DNA of 64,000 nucleotides from Sialis fuliginosa (Eukaryota > Arthropoda > Insecta > Megaloptera > Sialidae): the NCBI GenBank assembly GCA_961205875.1, contig OY540820.1:2976001-3040000 (forward strand), written 5' to 3'. The translations under genes and the position numbers were made by a program. Positions within the stretch are counted from its first letter, which is position 1. Every line of letters begins with the position of its first letter. Below, piece after piece: positions 1 through 12,700 of this stretch. A model generated the notes under the pieces. It saw only the letters and a list, made by a program, of their open reading frames with translations. It had not been told where the DNA came from and searched no databases.

Positions 1-480
1 CTTGACTAAAAGTATCAATCAATATTATAAACAATCACTGTTTTTTGTATAAAATACGGACATTATCTCCAGTTTTTAAATTAAAATTATCTATATCAAA
101 TGCACTCATTGTATTATTGTTATTAAGTATAGTGTTTCTTTGTTTTTGTTTGCGTTTTTATTGCTTTCAATATCGAAGAAATTTCCAGTTGTACTTCGCT
201 TATATTGTTGTAAAAACTTATTGTATAACATCGAATGAAAATTATTTTTTATTTATTTTCATAATTTATTTCGAATATATTTAATAGTGTATAATTGATA
301 TATTATATTAAATAAACTATTTACTTGTTTTACAATCCACAAATCATTAATAAATATTTAAACTATATTAAATAAACACGTTGTTAAAATTAAAAATACT
401 CGACTTTTATGTTAAAAAATTATAGATTACATTTAAATACAATTAAATTTAAAAAAAATATTTGAGCGTAAAAACAATTG
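1..480. other. AT-rich upstream DNA
   Basis: Very AT-rich sequence with no gene or repeat end that I can identify. It probably includes distal Mnt promoter. Confidence 0.5.
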
Positions 481-550
481 GGCGCGCTTTAGTGACGACA
501 GCATTGTTGTACGTGTGTGAGGTGTCACGTGATCAGTTAGCGCGTGCGCG
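481..550 (+). promoter_or_regulatory. CpG-rich Mnt proximal promoter/5' UTR with CACGTG E-box and NRF1-like site
   Basis: This short GC-rich patch in AT-rich surroundings directly precedes the Mnt start codon. It holds a palindromic TCACGTGA (525-532, E-box CACGTG at 526-531), the sequence class bound by MYC/MAX/MNT and by TFEB/MITF. A GCGCGTGCGC stretch at about 540-549 resembles an NRF1 half-palindrome. The transcription start cannot be read from sequence. An in-frame TGA at 530-532 shows that the ORF does not extend upstream of 551 in this exon. Confidence 0.55.
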
Positions 551-701
551 ATGGGTGTGCTCGTTGTAGAGAGCAGTGGCGGCGGAGGACAGGGTAGCGA
601 CGTGACTGGTAACGATGAAGGTACCCTACTTGTTCAAAGACTCTGCGAATCGTCTATGATGCCACCACCGAAAAAAAAGTGGATCAAACATTATTTTCTT
701 G
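551..701 (+). CDS. Mnt: Mnt coding exon 1 (residues 1-50)
   Basis: The ATG at 551 is the first after an in-frame stop at 530-532. The exon encodes a Gly/Ser-rich N-terminus and a basic patch PPPKKKWIKHY (residues 38-48) that could act as a nuclear localisation signal. It ends in phase 1 before the strong donor GTGAGT at 702. The phase matches exon 2 37.7 kb downstream, giving FL-EEEPTRN across the junction. No Sin3-interaction helix (LLEAA-type) is visible. Confidence 0.75.
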
Positions 702-3700
702 GTGAGTATGGATAATTACAAAGTATTTATTATAGCTATATTTATAAGCTATAGTGTGTTGCGAAGCTATGTTAAATTTATGTATAAATTAGTCTCCTCT
801 AGAACTGACCTTCCCAAGAAGGTTATAATTTTTGTACAGATACACTATTAAAATATATGTATATTAACATCCCAACTGGAAGTTATTGTAATCGGTCCGA
901 AAATCAAAATCAAAAATTTCAACATATTTGTATGTTTCAAGGTCACTATAGTATATTTACACTATTTTCAGAAAGATGTGTGTGTGTGTATGTATGGTCG
1001 TGTAATTTTTTACGTGCACGAAATCTCGCAAATAAAAAATGCTATTGACTTCGTTGGGGTGCCAATCGAAGTGCCTTGACGTGTATATGATCTAGGGATG
1101 TTACGGAGCTCCGTATCCGAAACCGAAACTATCGGATATCCGAAAAGATTTGACCTCCGAAACCGAAACCGTATCCGAAATAATTAAATTCTGAACTCCG
1201 AAACCGAAACCGTAACCGAAATAATTAAATTCTGAACTCCGAAACCGAAACCGTAACCGAAATAATTAGATTCTGAACTCCGAAACCGAATCCGTATCCG
1301 AAATGATTATTTCGGATATTATTTCGGATAGTTTCCTACTTGTTGCCCCAAGCCTCGAGACACAAACAAAACATACGAGCAGATTATAAATTTGTATTTA
1401 CCGCCTGAAATTTAATTGGCGTATCATGTACTTTTATTTAGTCTCTATTTTTAAATTCGCTACCATAGATTATAACAGATGATTTTTTAAATAAATTTGC
1501 AATAATCACTTTTTTTTAAATCTACTCAAAAATTTTTAAAAATTGTAAATGAAACATCAATTTTTAGGTTTCCGTAGAAAACTAGTTTCGCTATTTCCGT
1601 CTGTCCGTCCGTCCACAAAATTTTTAAGCCGATTAAGATGAAATTTGGTATACGGACGAAGACTGATAACCCAAAAATAGAAATGATAATATTTTAAAAA
1701 AAAAATTTTTTTTGGACCCCCTTTCCATAGACTGAAAAGTATTTAAAAAAAAAAATGTTCACTTAATCCATTAAGTGTGATGTCTTTAGATAGGTCTCCT
1801 AAAATGCAATAAAAAATGTAATATGACATTTTGATTTTAACCCTTCAGTCACGATATATTTGCGTTCAAAGTCGGGATAAAAGCGCCCCCCCCCCATAAT
1901 TTCTAAACTATCAATTTAAAAAATCTGAAAAAATTCAAAAATGTAGCTTTTAATTAGCACTTTCACTGAAAATTATAACGAACACTGTCAAAATTATTTT
2001 GGACTCCTCTCCCATAGACTGAAAAGTGAACTCACATTTTTTTTTCACTTAACCCATTGAATGGGTGGTCATTGGATAGGTCTCCTAAAATGCAACAAAA
2101 AATGTTATATCATCTTTTGATTTTAATCCTTCAGTCACGACATATTTGCATTTAAATGTCGTTATCAGAGCGTCCCCCCCCCCCTTAATTTCTAAACTAT
2201 TTATTCAAAAAATCTGAAAAAATTCAAAAATGTAGCTTTTAATTAGCACTTCCACTGAAAATTAGAACGAACACTGTCAAAATTATTTTGGACTCCCCTC
2301 CCATAGACTAAAAATTGTATTCAAATTTTTTTTCACTTACCCCATTGAGTGGGGTATCTTTAGATAGGTCTCCTAAAATGCAACAAAAAATGTTATATGA
2401 CCTTTTGATTTTAACCCTTCAGTTACGATATATTTGCATTTAAATGTCGTTATCAGAGCGTCCGTTGAAATAACTCTTGTTTATAAATCGTAATGACTAC
2501 GGAAACCTATCATGTGCGTGCCCAACACGCACTTGGCCGTTTTATTATATCATTTTTATCATCATATTTCAATTTTATTAGAATTAGTTTTATTGTTGTC
2601 ACAAAAAATTACTTATATTATTTAAATCTGGAAATTAGACAGATAGCTAGAAATGTAAATTTTTATAGATTATAAGTAAAAGGAATATACAGAGAGTCTA
2701 AATCAGATATAACGACATCTAGGGGACCAGTCATATTAAGTCGTAAGAACCGGGAACTAGGCAATTACCATATATGGGATTCACTCGGAACTTTTATTTT
2801 GATCGTTAAAACCGATATGTTGTATTAAACGATATCGTTATAACCGATTTCGAAATTTTCGACTGTATCGAATTTCAACAAAAACTATACTACGGGCTGA
2901 AAAATACAAAAAAAAAATTAAAAAATATCCGTATCCGTATCCATATCCGAAACTCAAGGGGGCAAAATATCCCTATCCGTATCCGAAACCGAAACTAAGG
3001 AAAAAAAATATCCATATCCGTATCCGAAACCGAAACCAAGAAAGAAAAAAATCCATATCCGTATTCGAAACCGAAACCAAGAAAAAAATATATCCTTATC
3101 CGTATCCGTAACCGATATGTCATATCCCTAACAACCCTAATATGATCTAAAAGAAAGGATTTTTCAAAATTCAATCACAGTTTTTTTTTATCAGATTTAC
3201 TTGAAACTTAGCATAAATATTCTACAATACAAATAATGAAACATTTATTTCACATGTTAGGAAGTTGATTGTATGGACCTAAAGGGTCTTACCTCAACCC
3301 AAGGTTTGTTTATTTTACAATTTGGGCATAATACTTAAAAATAAACTCCACTGTATATTAAATGATGAAATCATATATTTTTATTGTTTGTATATTAGAA
3401 AATATGACGTAATATCCGAGGTTAATGACGTTGTAAAAGATAAAATAATGTTATTCATATGGAGATTATAACTGACTTAAGTAATTTATCATATATCTTA
3501 CCATAGACGTGCCCAGATATTTAAAGGAGGGAATTTATTTTCATAAGCACAACTTTTACTTAAGTCACTTAAAAAATACTTAAAAAGCATGGAACAACCA
3601 TATTTAATGGTTAAAAATTGGCATTCAAAGTCGTTCTCTACGTTGTACGAAGTGTGTTGTCGTGAGCATGCGAATATGAAGGCCGTCTTTAAAACTATAG

Positions 3701-6700
3701 GTCATTTTTTATTTCCTTCCGCATATTGAATGAATAATTTATTTCAATGATTTCTATATACTTTTAAAAATGGCCGTTCGATATGTTCATTAGATATTGC
3801 CACTCAGGGTGTTGACAACTAAAATAACAGCTTGTAATTTGTAATAAATACAATTTAGAATAAAAATAAGAATTTGATACGATGATGTGAGTTTGAGATA
3901 TAAGTGCAGCAAAATGAAAAATGTAGCAACCTTTACTCAATATAATATGATCGCGGCAAATCCACTCAAACCGTTGAGGATTTTTAGAAGAATCATTTCT
4001 CAACTAAAATGTAACTACCACAATCTTTTTTACATGTAACAAACCACAATCTTTACACCGATTTATAGAAAGTTTGTTTTTGCTTTTGAGACTAATAACA
4101 CCAGGAATACGTTTTTTTAGATTAATTAATAAAAAAAAAAAGAATTAACTAATAATAAAGAACTTATTTATATATATATATATCTTGTTGAACAATAAAA
4201 AATAATCTTTTAAATTTAGTCTTTCAAATGTGATTCTTAAGTACGTACAATAGGCATGATGCCTAATTTAAAAAAAACTATTTTATGATGATGTTACGTG
4301 TCTCTTATTTCAAAAAAATGCTTATTTCTGCCGAAAATAAAGGTTTAATCACAAAAATTGACCCTTTTAAAACTAATTTTGAATTTGACGCCAAAACGCT
4401 CGCAGGTGTCATGGCGCATTTTTGACGTCACGCCTATGTAAACACTCCTTGTCAACTATAATAAATCCTTGTTCCATCGCTAATGTTTCTCAGTTTTACT
4501 TTTGGTAACACAAAACTAAGCAAATTGATAATTGAAAACCACAAAATAATTTATAAACAGTGTAGATATTAATGAAACAAAAATGACGTTTACGTAGCCG
4601 TGACGTCATCCACTCTGACCGGTGTTTTATCAAACATGGGGGATTGCTGTATTTTGCGTTATTATTTTAACAAAAATCATATTAATCTCGCTTTTAATAT
4701 AAAAATAAATACATTTTTTAGAATCTTTTTAACTTATTTCATTAACTTGAATTTAATTTAAAACCAGTGTAATTTAAATTTGATATCTAAATCAATTGTT
4801 TTTAATTAATGCAACTCATATTTTAGGACCTTTCTGAGTATCCTAAGAAATTAATACATGTATTATATTGTTTTTGATCAAATTAAATGGACTTAACTAC
4901 CAGATTTCTGTTTAAAACCATTTTATAAATTAATACAAAAATGATTTCCTTAAAAAATGTTTATAAGCAGATAAGGTACTGGCACTAGTCTTGGATATGA
5001 CCCCAGTAATGGCTATTTTTTAATTAAATGTGCAGAATTAGAAATATTTGTTAATATTTAATTACTACCATTTCTGAATATTAATGTTAACTATCCAATA
5101 CTGGAGAAAAAACACAAACAAAATAAAAAGCTATAATTAAAAAAAAAACTATATTTGCCGACTTATTAAATTGATTAAATAAAGTTAGTTGTTTTATTAG
5201 TAACATGAGTTTATGGGAATTACAAAAAAGAAGCCCGTCAATCACAAAAAACAGTAAACCTTGCTCTTATAACGATCATAACTGGTGCCCAGTACCTTAT
5301 TGTACAAATTATACGTGATAGTGAAGGAAACGCTCACATGCCCAGCATGTTAAGGACATCGAACACAACGATGAAAAATTGCAATTGGTGGCATTGAGTA
5401 AGGCACGTATTTATACATAATATATTCAATGATTATCATATTTTATTGTTATTTTGCCGACCTAAATATAAAATAACTATGTCACACACGGTGTAGATTA
5501 TTTATATTATCTGCCTCTTCCCTCTGCCTACAGATCGTGTACTGACACGATGAACACGTGGGTGGCGTGTTCCGTGAGAAACATTCACATGATAGTATAT
5601 TTATTAAGATTAACTTGAATGTGATAAATCTTTTTGGTTGAAAAATGAATGTTCTAACTGCCGTAATTATAGATACAATGATGGAAAATGTTATATTACA
5701 CAGGCCAACAAAAAATACTTTTGTACTGGTGTCTCTACTTCAATAAGTAATTTTGAAGTTTTTTGGCGTACTGAAACCGAAACCGTTCACCCGAATTGCT
5801 CCATCACGTCAGATTTTTTATATAATCTAACCTAATGTCCAAAAATGAAGTGACGTAACGCATACCTAAGTTTAAATAAATTAATTGAGTTACAACCTTT
5901 TTAGTGATTTTTCACTCTTAACTTTGTTTTTCTGCCATACACGTGTACTCAAAAAGAAACACTTTTTACCCCTTTTTTCAATAAACGTATTCATTTGAAA
6001 ATGATAGCTGATTAGTTTTAACTAATAACGACTGCTTCCCGTGGGACACGACACCTGTTTATACGTACTCCATTATCTGTTTGTTCATAAAACTGTGTCT
6101 GGCATTCACAAAGTAGTAAATTAGTGTTTTTATATAAAAATGATTTTGTCTTTAGTCATAGTTTTAAAATTTCCAATTAATTAATCATAATCATTTCTTA
6201 TACACTCACCCAAACAATTAAACTTGAAGCTTTAAAATGCTTTTTTTTATTTCGATACGTCAATTTTTCACAAAGATACAGTACTTCAAAAAACACCAAA
6301 AAAAATGTTTGATTTCTTGTTCCTTTAATTGTTTGGATGAGTGTAGTTTTTTTTTTTTTTACTACCAGAACTTTATATGTCGTGTAATTTATTCGCCAAT
6401 GAACTGAAGAATTTGTTTTTGTCTTATATCGTGTCTTGTACATATGTAAATGTTAATTATTTTTTGTTTTTTAACCTCTTTATATGTATCTATGAATATT
6501 TTTAATGTTCGGGGCCAAGAATGAAATATTTACACTCCTGTTTAAAAAAAGGACAAGTATATTCCAAACCTGTTTCTATCTTTTTCTTTTGACACGACTC
6601 TATTTTCGAGTCAGATGCGTGGTGCATTCTCTATGTCTATCGTTTAACTACATCGGTTATAATAAAACCGAAATAACAGCGCTGTGTAAACGTACTCTAT

Positions 6701-9700
6701 GTTATAAGATTTCTTATTCGTATTTGATAAAAAATGTTTCAATGATTTTTAACGATCCCCATTCATAAAGAATAATTTAAATGTAATAATTATAAACAAC
6801 GTAAATACATTTCTTTGTTTGTTATTTGACCCGGTATCGACCGGGTTGTCTTCGGGCCGGTCGCAGCGCGCATTGACGATACGGTATGCAGTAGCGACCG
6901 CGGCGGCGACTGACAAAGCCTTGGAGATCGGTGGTGGGAGTGCAGAGCATGGCACACAGCACGTGGTCGGGTGACGCGCGTGCGCAGTAAGAGCACGTGT
7001 ACGACGGCCACATGGCTGACCATGCTGTTGTCGTCATATATACCATGCGCTACTTTGTCTTGTTTGTCGACGTTCGTTTGTTTTCTGAGCGCTTGGCTTC
7101 GATATTGTGGACTTGGGTTTAATGTTGATAAGGTTAAGACACCAGTTATGGCCGCTATAAGAGCAAGTTTTCGTTTTTTTGGATTGTAATTCTCATGAAC
7201 TCATGTTACTAATAAAACAAGTAACTCTTTATTACTACTGGAAAAACGGAGGAACTGTGGTACCACAATAAAACAATGTCACTCGACACGTGTTTCGACT
7301 TCATAAGAAGTCCTCATCAGAAGCCTAACAGTTCCAGACTCTTTATTAATCAATTTAATTACCAAAGTCCCCAAATATAATTTGTTTTTTAAATTATAGA
7401 CTTTTATTTTGTTCATGTTTTTTCTCCAGTAATGGCAAAGGTAAAATCAGATGAGTACGCAGTGATGGACACTTGCTAATGATTATAAAATGATAAGTGC
7501 TACGACACAAAAGATATAAAAGAAAGAATCGCCACATTTGAAACAATGTAAAGCTGTTTCTATGATTATATAATAATTAATTAATTAATTATATTGATAA
7601 TTAGTTTAAATGTCTACCATTTTCACATCTATTGGCCGATTATCATCAAATCACGCTGTAAGACAGTTAAATATATATAGATTAATATTCAGAAATGGTA
7701 GTAATCAAATATCAACACATATTTCTAATTCAGTATATTTAATTAAAAATTTACCATTACTGGGGTCATTGCCAAGACTGATGCCACTACCTTATTATGT
7801 CTTTGCATTCTTAGTTTTATTATTATATACTAGCACACTGGACTCTGTGTTACCCGGGGATTTAAACTTAATATGTAATAAACTTATTAAATATTGTTTT
7901 CGCTTAACAATTAACGCAGCTCATGCGAGAGTATATCCGACTTCTTGAAATTTACACAAAGTATCCACAATTTATGTACCTAAATCTACCTAGTGAAACA
8001 CTATTCATTAGTGAAAACCGAAATAAAATTCATTCAGTAGTTACTAAGAAAATCATTTATGTAATAAACTTATTAAATATTGTTTTCGCTTAACAATTAA
8101 CGCAGCTCATGCGAGAGTATATCCGACTTCTTGAAATTTACACAAAGTATCCACAATTTATATACCTAAATCTACCTAGTGAAACACTATTCATTAGTGA
8201 AAACCGAAATAAAATTCATTCAGTAGTTACTAAGAAAATCATTTACAGACACGCTGGGGACTTACGTGTTTTATACTACATATGTATAGATTATTATATA
8301 ATTGTATTCTGTTCCTAATTTATATATATTCAAGGGCAGGGGAGGCTTCCCTTCCCCATAGCTTGTGTACAAAGTAACAAATGAATCAGTCCATTGGCTA
8401 AACATTGATATTCCTAGAAAAAAATCTATATTTTAGCTTCGGAAATTTAAATATCATTGTTTTTTTATTGCAATCTCTTGTTATATAAGAGAAAACAATT
8501 AAATGGTTTTTTTTTTGTATTTCAACTAATCGAGTGGACCCTTATAAAGTTTTTTTTTAACAATTTTGATGTATGTGACCATATTCGAAAAAATACAAGC
8601 TGTTCAATAAAAATGTGGATGCTTTCAAATTTTAATTATTAATATTTTTTGTAAACAATTAAAATCACAACTGTTGATAAAAACAAAATAATTTCTCATA
8701 TCGAGTTGCATAAAACTAAAGTGGATTAGCGAAATTTTTTGTACCTTGTTAAAAAAACGACAATTTTTACGATTTTTTTTCATTGTGTCTACTCTATTAA
8801 GAAAAATATCAAACTAGTATATTTCAGCGAAAAAAAATCGTACCTACAGTTAAAAATAAAAATTCGTTTTAAAGAGGAAAGATTGTACTATTTCTTATAG
8901 GGTGACCAGGTCTCCGGTTTTGACCCGGAGTCTCAGGGTTTGCACACTGGATCTCCGGGCTCAGGGGTTGGGTGCAATTTCTCCGGGTTTTGCAAAAAAT
9001 GACGACTAAAAAAAAGGTCGTCAAAAATAGAGCAGGGTACATAACAGTGCAGATTATGGTAACAAATTTTATGAAAAAAAAAATAAAAATAATAATTTAA
9101 AAAAATGGGTCTTCATTTAATCTCAGGGTTTACCAAAACTAAAATCTGGTCACCCTAATTTCTTACCGCGAACGAAAACATTAGAAAAAAAGTCTACTTG
9201 GTAATAAATTCTTAAACATTGCCAAAATCGTAATTTTGACACTTTTAGGTTAGATTACATCAAAAACCTGACGTGATGGAGCAATTCGGGTGAACGGTTT
9301 CGGTTTCAGCACGCCAAAAGCCTCCGAAATTACTTATTGAAGTAGAGACACCAGTGCAAAAGTATTTTTTGAATAATATTGTTTATTAGAATATTTTTTT
9401 CTAATTTGATACGTACGTATCTTTATTGAGAGTAAAGATATTTTAGATAGCTTCTTTATTAAATTTTCTCCATCTTGTTCAGTAATTCAGTATGGGTAGA
9501 AAGACTTGTCTGTATTGTTTATTTATAGATGTTCGGATACCGGTTTCTAGAATTGTTATTGGAACATTATGTCGTACCACACGCTTGGTTGGTTTGTTTA
9601 CTTTAGTATAATTAATTTGCTACACCATTAACGTGTTTCTAAATAAAAATATTTTAATTGAGTACTTTTATCTGCATTATGCAAAATCAATTCATATTTT

Positions 9701-12700
9701 CCACTTTTCATAAATCTTATCATTAATGTAAATGTTAATAATATTAAATATAACGGAAAAGTTTTCAATTAGTTGTTTATTAACTTTTCTTTTGTTATAA
9801 ATCCTTGAAAATCTATATTATAATTTATTTTTAATTATGTATTTTTTATAGATCAGTTATTTTTATACAATAACAGTATATTTTTATGTAGTTAAACTTG
9901 TCTACGTAGTTTCCAGAGGTTTGAAAAAAAACAGCTTCATTTTACTGTCTAATAAATGTTTTTAAAGCCTTCTAATTTAATAGTGTATGTGTTACTGTAA
10001 TGTCGAGTATTATAAAAAAATTTGCTCTAGAGAAAATCTAACGTTATTGCAAGGTGTCAAATCTTTAAAAATTTGCTCGGGATTCTAAAGCATTGGTATT
10101 TAATACTCCCTCTATTTCGAAATACTGTTCCGATTTCACGTTTTTTTTGTTCCAAAATACTATTCCGATTTGATGTTATTACTGTTTTTGACTAGAAAAA
10201 ATCAAATATCTTTAATAAAATGACTTTTTTTAGAAAATAATAATTTAAGAAAAATATAAATTATATAAAAAATGTGTTTAATCAACAACATAATATATTT
10301 TCAATAATTATTTACGTTGAATGCAAATCAGAACCGTATTTCGGAACAGAGGGAGTATATATAGTATCATATATTAATCTACTAATATGTCCCATCCTGA
10401 ATTTTTTGATTAACCAACTGAAATGTAGGTGGCAGTACCAGTACTGAATATTGTATTTAGCCAGCAAACAAACCTTCAAGGTCATATATTTATTTGAATT
10501 GGTATTCGTTCAATCATGTTCAATGTTTGTATACCTTAGTGAGCGTTCAGTAAATATCTATGTAAAAAATGCTTAGCATATAATGTTCAACTATATTATT
10601 AATTTATTTTGTTTATTTCTGTTGCTTCTTACCATTTTTATTTGATTTTTACTACTTAATTTTGTTTTAAATTTTATTAATTTCCTTTTCACGTATAATA
10701 AGTACTTATAGTTTTACTTCGATAAAGTTCGATAGTTTAATTATACGAGTATATTAATCTACTAGTAGATTAATATATGGTTTAATTAAACTTGTTAAGA
10801 CTTATCAATCACATCACAATGAAATACTTGTAACTATGTTAATCTATCCTTAATATATATAAAGCTCAACGTCTCTCTGTCTGTCTGTCTGTCTGTCCGT
10901 TCGTGCGCTTATCACTCGAAAACCACTTATCCGATTTACGTGTTTTTTTTAATTCATAGGTACGTTCTCTGGCCAGGTTATAGGCTATATTTTGTTAGGT
11001 TAGGTAACATAACAACTAAGCAGTGACAATAATAGTAAATCAAGTCGGAAAAATTTTTGCCGTCGGCGCGCTGTTTTGTAATACGCTGCCTAAACCGTTC
11101 AATATAGAACAAAATAATGTATTAAAGAATTGTGTAGAATTAAAAGTTCTACAATTAAATCCGCGACACCATATGTCTAACTTTTATATCTAAGCCACAA
11201 TGACTACTTTTATGTTACAAAGAAAACATAAAATATTTGGGTTCTGTTTACATGGACTTATGACCAGCAAAACATTAATCCATATCGAAATAAATGATTT
11301 TATCGTCATAAGCACTTAATGTAGATATAATTTGCCCTTTACAGCATCCAATTTGGTCGTATAGTTTAGAAAATATCTTAAAATAAATTTATAAAGGTAA
11401 CATATTAAATGTATGGTGTCGTGCCGCATCGAAGCGATGTACAACAGACTGGATTCGCTTACGCTCGGTAGATATTCGGATTCCCTCGACTGATCGTCGT
11501 GAGTTTATTTTGTTTTCAATAATTAACATTTAAATTTAAACAGAACACAAATTATTTGTACTTTTTTCTTCTGATTCGTTTTTGTTAGGTAATTTAGGTT
11601 TTGATATGTTATTATTACAATAATAACTAATCGTGTTTGTACTTAATTAATTAAACTATATTTTTCAAAAATCCTAAACAATAATTCCGTAGTCTACGCG
11701 AGCGAAGCCGCATGGGCACTGCTAGTCCTTAATATATATAAAGCTCAACGTCTCTCTGTCTGTCTGTCTGTCCGCCCGTTAGTGCGCTTATCACTCGAAA
11801 ACCACTTATCCGATTTACGTGGCTTCTTTTTGAATTCATATGTACATTCTCTGGCCAGGTTATAGGCTATATTTTGTTACGTTAGGTAACATAACAATTA
11901 AGCAGTGACGATAATAGTAAATCAAGTCGGAAAAAAATTTGCCGTCGGCGCGCTGTTTTGCAATACGCTGCCTAAATCGTTCAATATTGAACAAAATAAT
12001 GTATAGAATAATTGTGTAGAATCAAAAGATCTACAATAAAGTCCGCGACACCAACTTTTGTATTTAAGCCACAATGACTGCTTTAATGTAAAAAAGAAAA
12101 TTAAAAATATTTGGGTTCTGTTTACGTGGACTTATGACCTGCAAAACATTAATCCTTATCGAAATAAATGATTTCATCGCCATAAGTACTTAATATAGAT
12201 ATAATTTGCCCTTTACAGCATCCAATTTGGTCGTATAGTTTTAATAGTTTAGGAAATATCTTAAAATAAATTTATATACTTACTAGCAGTGCCCACGCGG
12301 CTTCGCTTGCGTAGACTACGGAATTATTGTTTAGGATTTTTGAAAAATATAGTTTAATTAATTAAGTACAAACACGATTAGTTATTATTGTAATAAAAAC
12401 CAAACAACACTTAAATTACCTACCTAACAAAAACGAATCGGAACAAAAAGTAGAAATAATTTTTGTTCTATTTAAATTTATAAGTTAATTATTGAAAACA
12501 AAATGTGATCATTTCCTCTGCCCTGCGTCTACTTGGCACGCTCCCTCCTTCCCGCACGCCGCGACAGGGGTCGTCATCGCGCGAATAGTATGTTCCCGTA
12601 TATACATATATTTCGATATTTTCAAAACTACCTATACGACCAAATTGGATGCTGTAAAGGGCAAATTATATCTACATTAAATACTTATGACGATGAAATC

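Larger units (their letters stand above)
7128..7795. repeat. R1 repeat copy interrupted by a hammerhead element
   Basis: Ends ATAAGGTTAAGACACC and GATGCCACTACCTTAT match other R1 copies. The continuity of R1 is broken only at 7235-7337 by a 103-bp insertion. Confidence 0.7.

Noticed and set aside
5555..5560. CACGTG in intron 1 as a further Mnt-regulated E-box
   Set aside because: Isolated hexamer outside any GC-rich island; such sites are expected by chance over 64 kb.
6749..7046. Three overlapping - strand ORFs of 68-77 codons in GC-rich island 1
   Set aside because: Overlapping frames in a GC-rich block with no recognisable domain; explained by composition.
7610..7948. 112-codon + strand ORF (and a 62-codon cousin at 20331-20519)
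   Set aside because: Both lie in R1 repeats and share sequence only because the repeat does; no protein family recognised.
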